Position numbers and translations under genes: made by a program. A stretch of DNA of 64,000 nt from assembly GCA_012932295.1 (NCBI GenBank), contig JAAONU010000019.1, positions 24,685,908 through 24,749,907 on the forward strand, read 5' to 3'. The stretch comes from Cyclina sinensis. Its lineage: Eukaryota > Mollusca > Bivalvia > Venerida > Veneridae. Shown here piece after piece: positions 1 to 13,700 of this stretch. Every line of letters starts with the position of its first letter. Position 1 is the first letter of the stretch. Under the pieces are notes generated by a model. The model was not told the DNA's origin, searched no databases, and worked only from the letters and a program-made list of their open reading frames with translations.

Positions 1-30
1 CATGTTACAAGATAATTTCACTTGGTGTAC

Positions 31-128
31 CTATCGGGGTGTCGCTCATTTCTTGGTCTACATTTAGCTCGGTAACAATGACAGGATGCCCCTTGTGTAC
101 TTCTCGGATGTGGTTTTCAACAAACGAT
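31..128 (-). CDS. Zinc-finger gene, exon completing a split finger (copy 3), possibly not the last exon
   Basis: The acceptor ATTTTCAG is at 130-129. It encodes R-SFVENHIREVHKGHP, the histidine half of the third split finger. Donor CGATAG|GTACAC at 30-29 gives the same phase-1 end as the sister exons, so the gene probably continues left of the window. Otherwise the frame closes at TAA (7-5). Confidence 0.75.
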
Positions 129-3100
129 CTGAAAATGATGAAATAAAGTGTGAATCCGACGGAAAATAAACAGATATATCTATATATCAAAAAAGTAAAA
201 GCCTGACTGTAATGTAACAGTATGCATAAATATTTAATTAATTTCGTAAGAAAAGACAATAAGGAAAAATCACAATCCATGAAAACTTATATTCAAAAAC
301 TAAACAAGAGGCCTAATAATGGCTTTAAGTCGCTCACCTAATTCTAACTTCTACAGTGTAATAAATTTATTATCAAAAGAAACAACTAGACAATGCTACA
401 ATTTCTGAGGTTTCTGACATGAAATTTCTAAGAGGTTTGCATATATAAGACTTAAAGTCTGTAAACATCAGACTCCCTGTGTGGAGCTAAAAAGGAAAAA
501 AGTTTGATCAATTTTTGTGGAGGTCAACTTGTCAATGCTTGATGCCAAATTTGAGAACTCTAGGCCTTGTGGTAACAGAGAAGAAGATATTTAAATATTT
601 TCCTATCTAAAATTTGTGGTCTGTGCTAATGCAAAAGCTGAGCAATCTTGGTAAAAACCCACTGAGCAATTTAACCATAAACCGGAGTCAGCAGTGACCA
701 CAGGGACATAATGTTAATAATCTTAGTAGAAGTCCACCAGACAAAGCTTCAAATCAAATTTCAGGAGTCTCAGCCTTATGGTTTTTGAAAGTAAGATTTT
801 AAACATTTTTCACTCTTGTTGCTAAACTAAAAGGCCGTCTGAAATGGAATCCTGTCAACAACTTTGGTAGATCTTCATGCAAGAAACACTCTGGCTAAGT
901 TTCAGAGGTTTAGTAGGAGATTTTGTTAAAAGTAGAAGACGGACGACTCACGACGGACATATGGCGATCAAAAAGTCCACCTTAAGCACATTTTGTCAAA
1001 AAATTAAGCAGGGTCTATTTACTATCTCTTAAAATACTGAGCTCTCTTATTTCTGTTCTCTATGTTCTCTAACGTTCTCTATGAACGTTAGGTGGTTATT
1101 CAAAAGGTTGAAGCTACTAACCTTGGAGAGCGTCTGTATCCACAATATGGACACTGATAACGTTGTGACTCGTGTCTGTACATGTGGTTGTGAATTGTCT
1201 TGTAGTTCTCCGTCCCGTAGCCACACTTGTTACAAATATATCTAGGTCCTTGTCCGTAATTCACGCGGTAATCTTTCAAACTTTTCTTCTTTTCGAAGTT
1301 CTTTGTGTTCCCTTTAGGAGTATTAGGGTTCTGATAATTTCCGTTAATGAATGACTCAATAAGCGGTGATGACGTGTACACTGCGTCACTAAAGTTTGGA
1401 CTGACGTCAGATGATTGCATAAAAATGTCGTCATTCAGATCTGTGGTCAAAACTGACCGTAGATTGAGCTTCTGAGCGAAGTTTTTCAGCGCGTTGACCT
1501 CTTCATTTTGTTCTGTATTTAAGTCACTGCTACTGCTGTTCGCAGTGACGTCACTTTTACCCGCTGGAATTGTATCGGCATCAACTTCTTGTTTAACTGG
1601 CGTATGGTTTATTGGCTGACTTTCGTCCACTCCTAAAATAAAACAGAAAACTGTTTTTAAAAACCATTAAACTTAAGCACAGTGTAAGATGCTTGATTTA
1701 TCATTAATATCATTGTTATATCTATGCTGTGTCTATAAGAAATTGTTTTCGTATTTTCTTTTTTTTTCTTTTTCTTTTTTTGAATTATTTTCATATTCTA
1801 AATGATATTTCTTAGACAATTAATTTCTTAGACCAATTAGTTTTTATTGCTGACTATGTCATGAGATCTAAAACAAGTGTGTTTCCCTTTAAAATCATTA
1901 TGAATTTAGTACGAATACATATTATGAATATATAATAGTTAATGATTTTAAAAGTGAAACAGACAATTGTAAGAACGAATATAGAGTTACAATAATACTA
2001 TAGATCTAGTCAATATATTTAAGCGTCATATAGGAATGAGATAGCTACTGTAACCGCAACTGATCACCATGTAGATATCATTGTCCGAACATACAGCAGA
2101 TGATAAAGGTTGAGTAAAGGTGAGGGGCGGATCAGTGATCCAGTAGTAACGCGCTGGACTGGTAATTCAGGGGTCGCCAGTTCGATCCCCCGCCCCTCCA
2201 CTAACATTACTACCTGTCTTTCGGATTAGACGTTAAACCGAGGTCCTATGTATCAGAGCTATACCCTGAACATGGAAAAGGGCCTTGGGCGTCTCTATTG
2301 TGGGATGCTTTCTTTATCTTGCACTTTCCCCTTCAACCTAAAATAACTAAACTCTGCAGGGAGCGTCGGTCATATGGGCAACCTCTACCGACGATAAATC
2401 AATCTATACAGATAGAGTGAATGTATTAGATTTACAGATAAGCCAGCTTCACACGGTGTAAATCTTACGTGCTATTGTGAATTTTACATACAATTCCATG
2501 TAAACTTCACATGAAGGAACTGTACGTGAGTTTTACGGATCATTTGTATGAATCTTTCATATCCTTCACACGCTCTCTGTCGGAATTAAACTGGCGTTAC
2601 TGTGTGACAGTTTTGGGAAAATCTTGTTGACTGACTATGCTATGGGTTTTCATACTATTTGCATATATCGAGAAATACCTTAACTGACCTGTATAAGTCA
2701 TGAATATTTGTTATGAGAGACATGAATAAAGGAACAGAAAATTGAACGGAAAAATGACGATCGAAAAAATGACGAAAGAAAGTCAGACCGAAGGAGATCT
2801 CGATAAAGCCGGTTATAAGTAGAGTCGTTCGCCATTACTTGTCGCCTAGAAAGCATGTGTTTCGATATAACGAGGCCGTTATGTGAAAATTACTAGATAA
2901 TTGTACACTTAAAAAAACTCAACACGCATCCATAAATGTCATGATGTTTTACGTTGTATTTACAATCTGTGAAGCTTACATCTTTACACAGACATGTAAA
3001 AGACATCTTTCAGGAATTCGAAACTTCTAAAGTTAAAAAAATCCCACTAATTCTATAGTTCCAAAGATTTTTCTTCAATATTAAACTTTCTTATAACAAC

Positions 3101-6100
3101 GTTTAATTCTGTATGAATAATCGATTTTACCACAAAGTGCATTGACAGAGCTAAACTTCGAAATGACAACATACCTTCTGCATCAATATTTTCCGCGGTA
3201 TCTTCAAAAGTGTCGTCTGCTACTCCGTCATTCATGTACTCCGGTATGTCCTCGGGTTCATTCCCCTTAGAAAGGTCGATCACTCTTACAGGCTTATTTC
3301 GATGTGTGTCCCTCACGTGCCGTACAACGTACGACCTACATAACGAAGTAGAAATATGCAGATATGAATAAATGTTTTACAAAATGCACTGACTTAAATA
3401 GAGATTCTTTAAAAAATAAGTTTATCCTGTATAAAACAAGATTAATGCATACATTATTGTGAAAATCCTACTTAGAGTCGAAAGCGAACAGCGAAATGTC
3501 AGTACTGAAACCGTCTCATTTATGATCGCTCATCTTTCCTCCATATTTTAATTGCGTGGAGGTCCTTACAGGTGCTTAAATTCATAAAAACTGTTTTCTG
3601 TTTTTTGTCTGTGTCTGTTTTCTTGAGTCTGATGAAATTCTAAGATCTATGAACAAACCTTCTACCTAGATACATCTTCAAGAATATAATACTTAAGAAA
3701 ACAAACAGGCATATTTTCAAAGTGGAATAGAATTTACATAATGAAAACTTTGTAAGTACCTGGGATATTTTCTGTGGTCACAATACGGACACTTGTATTT
3801 CTGCGGTCTATGCCGGTAAAGATGATGCTTCATTTTCGGATGGGTATCGCAGGCGTACGAACAGAGCGCACACATAAATTTTGGGGAGCCAGTTGGGTTA
3901 ATTCGATACAGTTTGTTCAAAGAAAGTTTATATTCCACACCAGGTACGTCAGACTCCAACATTGGTCGCTTAATTTCGGAACTTCCGGACGTTTCATACG
4001 AATCGGAAGTGATGGATCGTTTGAACTGCGGGACTTTGATAATAGTTTGGTGAGACTTTTCTTGAGCTAGGGCAGTCGGCTGATCTGTTGTTATATTGGC
4101 TTCGGCGCTTCCGGTTTTAGAAATCATATAAGCGTTGGGTCCGGAAAACGTTTCGCCTGGTTCAGTCTTCGCGGCATTATTTTTGTTTCCCTCCACTTCT
4201 GCAATAGAAAATATAAAGATTTGGAATAAGAACTAGTTGCCAGTAGAACGTGCGAGTCACAATATTCAGTTAGATAAAATGGCCAACGATTACAAAATCA
4301 ATATTCGATAATTTTGGACAAATCATATCTAGAAATCATAAACAGAACGTCTGCGTTTGCTAGTGCAAACCATTCAACATAACCAATTCCAAAGCTAGTA
4401 TCAGCAAACATTTGCAAAGCTGTGCCACTATTTGGCTTGGTCTGTTCGAAAATCAAAGAAAAGAACGCTCTGTTAATATTTATACAAGAAATATATGGTA
4501 TTAAGTGTAAGTTATTGAAATTTCAAAAATATCCATTAGATATTTGTTTTTCACAAGATTAAGATTATACAATTTCTATGAATTCAGTACAATTCGAAAT
4601 ACGGACTAAAAAGACTTATTTCAGAGATAGTTTTTATACCCTTTATACCGGTAGGCATCCATTAGCAAGACTCAGTTTTATATTTGTAATACTTCAGATA
4701 CTCATTACACTGCGTTATATTATCCCAGTGAAAGGAACTGTATGAGAAAATTTATGAGCCCTTAACAGAGAAGGGTAGGCTGTTTTCTGACTGATACATC
4801 CTCCCATCTTTTAAAAAAACTACCACCGACAGACATGGCTCTCGATGTAGAAAAGGATTGACGCTGCTTCCTTTTCGGATCATTTAAATGCGGGGAACCA
4901 TCTGATTTAATTTCAGGCTGGTGTTTTGTATAGATTTCAATTTTTGGCGGGTATACGGTTACGTTCCACTAATAAAACCGGTCAAACTTATAAGGATATC
5001 AAGAAAAAGTTGCTAAAACATTTAGGACTGTTAAGAAAAACATTTACCCGTTACTGAAGCCTCTTCATGATCTAGATCTATAGCGTCGTCTGGTAAATCA
5101 TTCTCAACAACATTGATAGGACAATTCTTGTGTTTTACTCGACAGTGGTGAACGACATTCGACCTGACAAAATGGAATATTATAAGAGATTACTTTATTC
5201 GTGAACGCAATACAGCATAGAAGCATGATCGTATTTTATCCCAATTTGTGGCTTAACTTTGCAATATTGAGCCTTAAAATTGGCGCTTTAGCGGCTTGAA
5301 CGTGGTGACCTCACAGCCCGTCCATGTCATCTTTAGAAATTGCCCAGCATGTAAGCTTACCACAGAAAAAACACGACTGCAACCAGTAAATAATAAACAC
5401 AATACGAATTTAACTACTTCTTTGAAAATTTCAAATTCAGGCGAGCTTGCAACGTCTTATATTCACAAAGAATGGAAAAAGTGAAAAAATGACGATAAGC
5501 CGTTAGGCCTTAGAGTTTAAGTTGGATCGCCTGTTAATCAAGAAATACCAAAGCCGATAGCCCTCACAAGTAAAGGGAGACAATTCAACTTCCATTCAAC
5601 AACATATATTAAGTAACAAAGCACAAGTGGTACCAGTTTCAGATAATAAACCTCTGTAAAAACTCTGCACATTTAACAACAAACAACAACTCGCAAAAAT
5701 GTCTGTAAATGATTAGTGCAGTCTTATAAATACATACATTTATAAGCTTACTGTAGTGGCAATTGTACATAGGGATATTTTTGCAATCATTTTTGCCCGA
5801 TCATATACCTAAGCTAATGCAAAAAGTTGAAGTTTTAGGCAAAATCTGCAAAATAGTTATTATAACATTACTACTTCTTAAAATCGATGGGTAAAAGCTA
5901 AAAAGTTTCCGAGCGTTCTTAGATATAAGGAAGCAGACAGATTTTCCTGCCTTCCAAAATGTAAGACCAAGATTCCGTGTTCTTGTTGTTCTGGGTATTT
6001 TTTGTTCGTTTTCTGTTTCTTACATTTTTTCTTTAAAAAATACGTACTCAAAAATATTTCTTGAATGATTATAAGACGATTTGGATGAAACTCATAAGTA

Positions 6101-7657
6101 GAATTTGAGAGTGTACATTAAACGTACGTATCGCGTCTGTTTGGCAGCTTACCTGGGAGCAGACGTGAAATCGCAGTATCCGCATCTGTAGGACTTCTCT
6201 TCATGTCGGTACTTGTGTGTATATATCGTGGCCCGCACAGGGGTCTGGAAAGTGCATAAATTACAGCTGTACATATACACCCCTTTCTCAACACGAATGC
6301 TGTAGTAATCTGTTTTCGACGTCTGACATTTTGGAGGCTTAAAACTTCTATCGTCAGCATGCATGGCAGACGACTCATTTTCGTCTGCTGATGTTGGGTA
6401 ACTTTCATCCGAGTTGAAATCCTCGTCGTCAATAGTTTCATGTCCAGTTCCCATGGCGTCTGCTGTTTTATTAACCGGTTCTGTAACTGTGTCATTCTGA
6501 GTAGAAATAGCTGGTGAGGTGACGCCATCTGGTTTCTTTAACTGCGCAATAATTTTATCACGTGATTCTTTTGATAACTGAATCACGTTGAGATTTGTTG
6601 TTTTATGAAACTTTATTCCATGCTGCGTAATCTGGTGGGGGAACGCCGCCTTATAATCGCACAGCGAACATTTGACAAAGTGAATTTTGTGAATTCCCGA
6701 CAGATGGACACGTATTGTATTCTTTGAAGTCTTATAGTCGCAAAAAGGGCAGCACCGACGACCAAATTCGTCGGTATGATGATAAACCTCTAACTTATCG
6801 TAATATTTCGAATCTTTCACGCGCACTTGTGCAGTGCCGCAAACAGGCAAACTACGAACTATGTCCGGCGGCGTTTCGTCGGGAATTTCCGAAGAATTCA
6901 TCTCATCTTCTGCACTAGCTTCAAGCTGGGGCGGAGAGCTTGAACGTTCGCTTGACACCTCCCTTAAGTCATCTGCAGTGCTTTTCTTTAGACTTAGTTT
7001 TATTTTTAAACCCGACGGCTTTGAAATATACGTAGGCGATTCTTCGTCCGTATCAATTTCAACCTCTTCCATTTCTTCGTCGGTATTTTCCCCATACCGT
7101 CCATCGATAGTTCCATCTTCTTCGAGGATAGTGTCTTTTCTCAAATACCTTGACTCGTGTATCGTCTGCCCGTCGGGACTAGCAAATTTTGGCTGTTTTG
7201 CGATGTTATTCAATGATTCATTCACTGACGCTCGTGTTCTCATGCTTATATTTGGCTTCAAGTATGGCGGCTTTGAAATAGGAGATGAGTTTTCAGCTTT
7301 TGTTGTGTTTTTCTTTTCATCCGAACTCCTAGAAATGACAGAAATATCACCATCGGCGGATTTGATAGATGGCTGTGGATGTTTCGAATCAGTTCCTAGT
7401 TTGGCACAGTTATTGATAACCTTTTCAATGCGTGACACGCACGTGTACGTGAACGGCTGTGTAGGGTGATGCACGTGCAAATGACGCTCAATCTCAGAGT
7501 CCAGTTCAAACATGGATGAACAGTATTCACATTCATAATCTTCTTTGCGTTCATTGTGCGTTCGTACAAGGTGCGTGTAGATAGCCTTCCGTTTGTCGGT
7601 CCTGAAAACGCACGGTGCATGTACGCACAGATAAAGCTTGTGTTCTTTTTTCGACAT
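31..7657 (-). CDS. C2H2 zinc-finger protein gene, multi-exon (3' end may lie outside window)
   Basis: Six coding exons on the minus strand: 7657-6153, 5163-5048, 4198-3760, 3335-3175, 1632-1122, 128-31. The intron phases alternate 2,1,2,1,2 and the frame stays open for about 943 codons. About ten C2H2 fingers are visible: two near residues 11-34 and 43-64, two near 300-350, one near 460-485, then pairs in later exons. The last finger of each group is cut by an intron between its Cys pair and its His pair. Linkers are long, acidic and Ser/Thr-rich, with no KRAB, BTB or SCAN domain. A nuclear DNA-binding transcription regulator is the family expectation; targets cannot be read from the sequence. 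The end is uncertain: the last exon either uses a donor at 30-29 and continues to the left, or runs to TAA at 7-5. I cannot name an orthologue. Confidence 0.88.
1122..1632 (-). CDS. Zinc-finger gene, exon with one finger and a Cys half-finger (copy 3)
   Basis: A 511-bp exon, acceptor TATTTTAG, donor CCAAG|GTTAGT. A VKQEVDAD stretch near its start resembles a SUMO-acceptor consensus (psi-K-x-E). It ends with YICNKCGY...HMYRH and YQCPYCGYRRSPR, the same pair of fingers as in the other two modules. Confidence 0.88.
2120..2415 (+). repeat. tRNA-derived SINE, full-length copy
   Basis: The left end carries pol III promoter boxes: an A-box-like TAGTAACGCGCTGGACTGG and a B box GTTCGATCC about 45 bases on. 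A conserved body (ACGTTAAACCGAGGTCC, then CTGCAGGGAGCGTCGGTC) and a tail with CAATCTATACAGATAG follow. Five more copies share this body. The layout resembles the molluscan V-SINE families such as RUDI, but that name is from memory and unverified. It lies in an intron of the zinc-finger gene. Confidence 0.82.
3175..3335 (-). CDS. Zinc-finger gene, exon completing a split finger (copy 2)
   Basis: A 161-bp exon, acceptor TTATGTAG, donor GAAG|GTATGT. It starts R-SYVVRHVRDTHRNK, giving the histidines for the previous exon's finger, then an acidic tail rich in Asp and Glu. Confidence 0.86.
3760..4198 (-). CDS. Zinc-finger gene, exon with one finger and a Cys half-finger (copy 2)
   Basis: A 439-bp exon, acceptor ATTGCAG, donor CCCAG|GTACTT. 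About 100 low-complexity polar residues precede FMCALCSY...HLYRH (a full finger) and YKCPYCDHRKYPR (a Cys half). The layout repeats the end of the first coding exon and the exon at 1122-1632. Confidence 0.88.
5048..5163 (-). CDS. Zinc-finger gene, exon completing a split finger (copy 1)
   Basis: A 116-bp exon, acceptor TTGTCAG, donor ACGG|GTAAAT. It begins R-SNVVHHCRVKHKN and so supplies the two histidines of the finger begun in the preceding exon. An acidic tail (DLPDDAIDLDHEE) follows. It is too short to stand out as an open frame; it was found from phase and finger completion. Confidence 0.85.
6153..7657 (-). CDS. Zinc-finger gene, first coding exon
   Basis: The exon runs from ATG at 7657 (MSKKEHKLYLC...) to the donor CCCAG|GTAAGC, 501 codons plus 2 bases. 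It holds five complete fingers and the Cys half of a sixth (YRCGYCDFTSAPR). The first finger has a C-x4-C spacing, the others C-x2-C. The middle 230 residues are acidic and Ser-rich. An acceptor-like CAATCAG sits just before the ATG, so this may be the second exon of the transcript, behind a non-coding leader. Confidence 0.88.
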
Positions 7658-7739
7658 CCTGATTGGTTAAGATTGTGTTGTAGATCAATGAACTCAGCCT
7701 GAAAATATATTTTAACTATAAAAGATTTATACAACACCA

Positions 7740-10700
7740 TAATTACAGTATTACACTTAAAACTGAAATATATTCGTTCATAGCTTTATTATTTAAACAT
7801 TAAGCTTTACCATGTCTACGCAATATTTTTATCAAACATGTTTGATAAAACAAACAAACTGTAAAACAAACAGGTTTCGTAAAAATACGTCTTTTTTTCC
7901 GACACCCTGCCTTTTAAACAAGTTACATTTTCTAATTAATAAGTTACAACAGATACTACAGAATATAATCTTGTAATAAGACAAAGCTTTCAACCTGAAG
8001 TATTCAACCAGTCTTAGAGTGGCCGTTGGTAATTCAGTCTAGGATGAAATCATCCGTATTGTATATAGCAGAACTTATAGTATTTGCGCAATAATAAGTA
8101 ATCCATCAAAAACGATACTAACAAAAGAAATACCTGTTCTGAGTATTTCTACATGTATATAACAGTAATTATTCGTAAATCTGTGTCTTATGCACATTTG
8201 GTAGACTGAAGCAACCTGCAGGATTCTCTGAATAACTGCAGTGCCAATATTTTCTCATAGACTAAGTCGCGCGCGAAGGCTGCAGACGATAATTTTCCAA
8301 GCGTTTACCGACACTTCAACCTCAAGGTCACAAGACGCCTTTTTCCAGATGCCAGTGTTTCACAGTTGGAGAGTATTTTCAGCACGCGGGATTATGTGCA
8401 AGCGCTTTATGAGCCAGAATGATTCTTTTAGACTCGCAGTTTTAAATCCCAGTCCAATATTTTCTCGTCTGCTTCGAGGCCTGGGAATATCGGAAGCGAG
8501 AATATGTTTCTGCCACTGTTTAATAGACAACATTTGCCGAGTCACGACTAGAAGAACTACAAATGAAATACATGTACATTCTTTGTTGCTTGTTTTCTCC
8601 AGGAAGATGGACTGTTTGATACGATCAGCCTTCTTGTATTTCACTACAGAAATTATCTTCACTCAAGATGGAAGTTTTAACGAGCAATGTTGTCTTCCCT
8701 TTTCGAAGGAAAAGAGCCTTGTGACATCATGTTTCTTTTTCAATTAATTAAGTGTAAAAACTACGCCGCAGAATATTTACGTTTACAGTTTAAGCTTTCA
8801 CGAATCACTTCATATATTTAAACTTAATGCAGTTAAAATCTTATTCCTTCGGACAAAGTTTAACATATACACTGTAGACTGGGCGAACCAAAAATAGCCA
8901 TCTCCAGAGCAAAAACAATTTCAAAGCCCATCTTGTTTTTTCTGGGTTTGACCCGTTATTCAATTTACCGTATCTCTTGACAACGACGTTTGCGTTTGAG
9001 GTAACGGGAAAAGAAAAGTAATATGTTTATTTTAAGAACATAAAATATGCCTCCAGCCATGAATGGAATGAAATGGGACAGATATTTCGACGCGTAACTA
9101 AAGTAATATTTTAACGAAAAACAAATCTCTTTGAAATCCGATTCACCAGAAGCGAGAATAGGCAAAAAGTATATACGCTTGGATCTTTAATCTACTAATA
9201 CAGTGCCACATCTTATGCCATTTGCTGTTGTAACTATAATCAGGAAAAGGTTTTAGTATTGTTAATTAGTATTAAGCAGACGTATGAGACATTTACAAGA
9301 AAATAATGATTAGGTCTACTTGTGGCATAAGGAGTGAGTATATAATATACATCAAAACATACATAAACAAAGACTTTTAACAGCGTAAATTCTAACTGAA
9401 AAAAAAACATGACAAAAGGCAATTCAATAAAAACATGCAGAGAGATTATAATTTCTGATCGACTACCTGGCCGACCAACAGAGAAAGGCAAAAATTCTCT
9501 TACCAAGAAAAAAAACCACACACACACATACACACACAAAATAAAGTTGGTTTCGTGGAATAGTAATGTATACCTATCAGTTTTTTCCTTGTTCTGTTGT
9601 TTTTTTTTTTTGTTATGTATAAAAAGATTTATCACTTTATGATTTCGTCCCCTACAGTTATAAGTAAAGCGATCAGGTTAACAGAGGCCGTCTTATCTCT
9701 AACATCTACCTTCTCGACCCTACCCCTTTCTCACCCCACTTATCAGATACACACATTGTCATAATCGCATCTTCGCCGCAAAATTCCACAAAGGATGAAA
9801 ACAAGTGAGTTTGAACGGTGACATTTCATACACGCTTACAACCTGTTGTCTTACGCCGTACTGATATACATGTTCTGTAATCAGAGACCGTATCAACAAA
9901 GTACAATGAAACTGTGCCCATCTAATAAGTGGTCACCTACACCGCCCCGAAACTATACTGAAATTCTTTTAATGAAGAACTCTGTTCTCCCTGACACCCA
10001 TCCCATCATACTGAAAAATAAAGATCTTACCAAGTCATCAAACGCTTATTAAGTTATTCCAATTCAAGCCGCCGTTGAATAGCGAGATCTTTCGTGAACT
10101 CAAAGAAGGTTTAAGTTAATAACAGATACATCCATACATCAGAGTAGCTAACTACACTGTAACATTCCCCTGGTTCTCACGGTTTAAACAAGACCTTGCT
10201 ATAATATTGAGAGAAACACTCTACAAATAACACTAATCTGATACGAAGCGTTCCCAGACCGCTGTGTTCCAGAAATCTTCTCACTATCGGTTGCCATGGA
10301 AACGGAATACTTCTTCTTTTTGATGTCTTTGGCATAATACGCTAGCGCGTGTGTAAAACTGGGAACTATTATTGATGTCTGGCACGTGGTACTGGATTTT
10401 CTATTTCTATAACGACATTGGGATTCTTTGCTACATGCCATTATCTGGAGACTAGATGGCCATCCTGTCTTTCTTTTCTCTTTTTCTTCCTTTATTTTCA
10501 AGCATGCCAACATGTTAGAAAGTATAAACGTGTGACAATTCGAAAGGTAAAGTTATTCGCCTAAAGCAAAAAAGAAACTATTATCTACAGTCAACATATT
10601 ATTGTTATATGTGTAAGAAAAGGCTGCAATCGAGGCCTAATTCAGAAGACTTCGAGTCTGTTCTCTAGGAAAACTATACGCGGCTAATGTCATACGACTG

Positions 10701-13700
10701 AATACGTGTTCACTAGTCTAAAAAGGGAAATATTTAATCACAATAATTTTCACCTAGATTAGATTTATTTATAAAGACTGGTGATTTCCCGCTCATCGCT
10801 CTCTCTAAGATGATCAGGGGCTGTATTGTTGAAATTATAACAGATGTGCAACAAAATACATCCTTGTTTTTCATTTCTTGATGGACCCTTTTCCTAAGAT
10901 TCGTTCGGTCAGACTTAAAAACGTACTGATTTTTAACGATTAAGCGTGACCTTGACCCACTTATGCCTAGAGTCTACAAAAGTAGACCAAGGCAAACAGT
11001 GCAGACCCAGACACAGCACGCGACGTCTGATCATGGTCTTCACTGTTTGCATAAAGGACTTTCTTCCGAGGACAGAATAAATTTGAAATTTATATCAGAA
11101 ACCCTCTTAATTGAAAAGGGCTGTAACATGGAAAGGGCTGTAACTAATGTTGTAATAACTTGTAGCCCAATCCATTTGCACTTCTTCTTTTGATTTATGT
11201 ATTGATCAATTGTATTTGTATAGAAAGATGCAATAAAATAGTATTTAAAAAAAAATTGAAAATGGACTCGTCCAACTAATATTATTGCATAATCCATTAG
11301 GCATAAATGGGTTTATTAGGAACAGAACGAAAAAGGTACCACTGAAATCAGTTGCTTTAATTCTTGATTACCAGCGAGTGCTGTCGAACAGCGAATGAAA
11401 AGAACAGACGGACAAAAGACAAAGATTTGATCAAACATATCTTTTTTCCAGACGGTACAATAGGTATTCGGATATTAATGGCTGTATCAAGATGGTAGTC
11501 TCTACTTAGAAGTAAGAAAAAATTGCTGAGGTGCCCTTCGTGTGCATATGTTTGTGTTCCGAGACATGAATGAAAATATGATAAATTATGATTACTTGTG
11601 AAGATTACATTAATCAGTTAATTTTACAATTAGTTATCATTGATAACAAGTCTTGCTTTTAGTTCGTAGCAATACGAACACAAATAAATGCAGAAACAAA
11701 TTAGTTTTTGCCAGAACCATATAAATGAACGTGCCATTTGTACAGTCACACTGCAAAATATTTATAATATGCCCCATGCTTATTTGTCCGTATAAAGACA
11801 AGTCTTTGCAGATCGACCAACACTCATTTGTTTTTGCTGAAGCCCTTGACAGACTGTAGGCCACTTCAGTTCTCGGAAGAACTGATAAAACACCATGTTA
11901 GATAGTCGGTGTCATCCGGGGAAAGATCGATAAAGTCAGAGAACATACAAATGTCGCTCCCAGCTTGCCTGTATAATGGCGGGTAAACAAATACTTGGGA
12001 AGTTGTGGAGATAGTTTTCCAAGGCTATTGTCTGACATTGTCTAAGATTTATAAACAAAGGAAGCGCTTTGTTACTGATTAAATATGCTTATATACAGAA
12101 CAAGGATGCAGTCCAACTTTAGCGCGAAAACATCCAGAAACTGGTATTTTGACTGATGTATTTTTTTGTGAATGTAGTTCATCAAACCACTTAGATTTCG
12201 TTTCTAAAATGTCTTTTCTTTTGAAAGAGAGAGAGAGAGGGGGGGGGAACGAAAGAAAATTACTGTCTAGAAAATTATTTGCGACATACCACGTTCGCAT
12301 GCTTAAATTATGTTTTGAAAGTGTAAAAAAATCAACCAGAATAATATTTTTCATCCCTCTCCCCAACAGAAAGTGTCGTCTGTTTTTATATTCACAGTCG
12401 TCTGCGCGCTACTTGGCAATCTGCCCGAAGCATGACTGCACACAGATGGTCCTTCAAACCGCACGACGAAAATCTGTTTCATAAAAGCGCTTTAATCAAT
12501 AAACTGCTCAACTAGGTTGACAGCTGGGGGAAGAATTTGCGGGACCGGAATATAACACTTAAAATGTATTATCTTGGTGGTTGTAACATTTTTCATATGA
12601 AAATACCAAAGTGTTCTTAAAAGCCAATAGCCTACATTAGCAAATGTCATTCTGGTGTAGACAATGTCATGTAGATATTCAAGTAAACAGGAAATCTTTA
12701 GACATTCAGGCTGTATTGATAAAAGTGTTCATTTTAGAAAGATTGAAATGGTTACAGTTGGTCTCGAATATTTGTTCGTCTATTTATACTGTACTGCAAC
12801 AGATGATAATCGGCTAGAACAATTTCACTTCATCAAATGTTGATAATGAAAATTGCAAAAAAGAACACTGTTCTGAAAATTAATAGATGTAACATATATA
12901 TATATATATATATATGATCTATTTATACACCATTAAACTGAGACAGACGGAAAGTATTGTGTAAACAGTTTTATACAGTATTTCATGTTTGTAGGCACTG
13001 TGTTGCAGAGTAAATTTAGTCCTAAATCTAAACGTCAGTTAACGTCAGTTTCATCACGGTACAAGAATTATATGCGATTCTAAAATATAAAACATGGGAC
13101 CCCAGAATTACTGTTTCTAAAATTTTGCATTTGTATATTTGTATATCGTAGAATGGATATGCATGTTCAATGGTCAGAAAATAAGAATTCTGCTGTGAAC
13201 TTTGTCGCCTGCACCCGCTATGTTTTTCAGGTGCATTTATACACGGTTGTAAAAACAGTTTATCTACGCAAAAATAAAAAAAGCCACCATTTCAGAACTT
13301 CTTATACAAGATTTTCATAAAAGTGGAACATATACACAACTCGCAGAAAACTCGATATCTCAGGCACTTGGCAGAAACCATAATCAGAGAGCCATAAACC
13401 AATACTATCAACTGATACTCTTGTGAAGAAAGAACAGAGTCGGATATATTTAAGTATTCAGTCATTCAAATGGACAAGCCTCCAGTTTTCCTGATAGCGC
13501 AAACCATGCCATTCAATAGCGCAAAGACCGTGTGTTGAAGGTTGATTCTTTATTCTTTAATCAATAATTCAGACGACATGAGAAAAGAGACGGGTTGTAT
13601 TAATCAATATCACCCGCTCACACAGAAACGCTGCACTTCTTCCATTGCAGTAAGCGCGCTTGAGATCCCCATGGCCGCATGTAGTTACGGTTGACTAATC

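Noticed and set aside
2120..2200. tRNA gene
   Set aside because: Head of a SINE: the same tRNA-like head is followed by a conserved 200-base body in other copies, and the stems are imperfect.
6834..7469. 211-codon open frame on the plus strand
   Set aside because: It is the antisense of the large zinc-finger exon, whose minus-strand frame has clear finger motifs.
8241..8747. 168-codon open frame on the plus strand
   Set aside because: No domain, no signal peptide, no splice partners and mixed composition. Open frames of this length can occur by chance in 64 kb.
9240..9642. Overlapping hydrophobic and polar open frames
   Set aside because: Caused by poly-A/poly-T and CA runs; no family similarity.
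10199..10513. 104-codon open frame on the minus strand
   Set aside because: No recognisable motif and no supporting splice context. It could be a first exon but nothing shows it.
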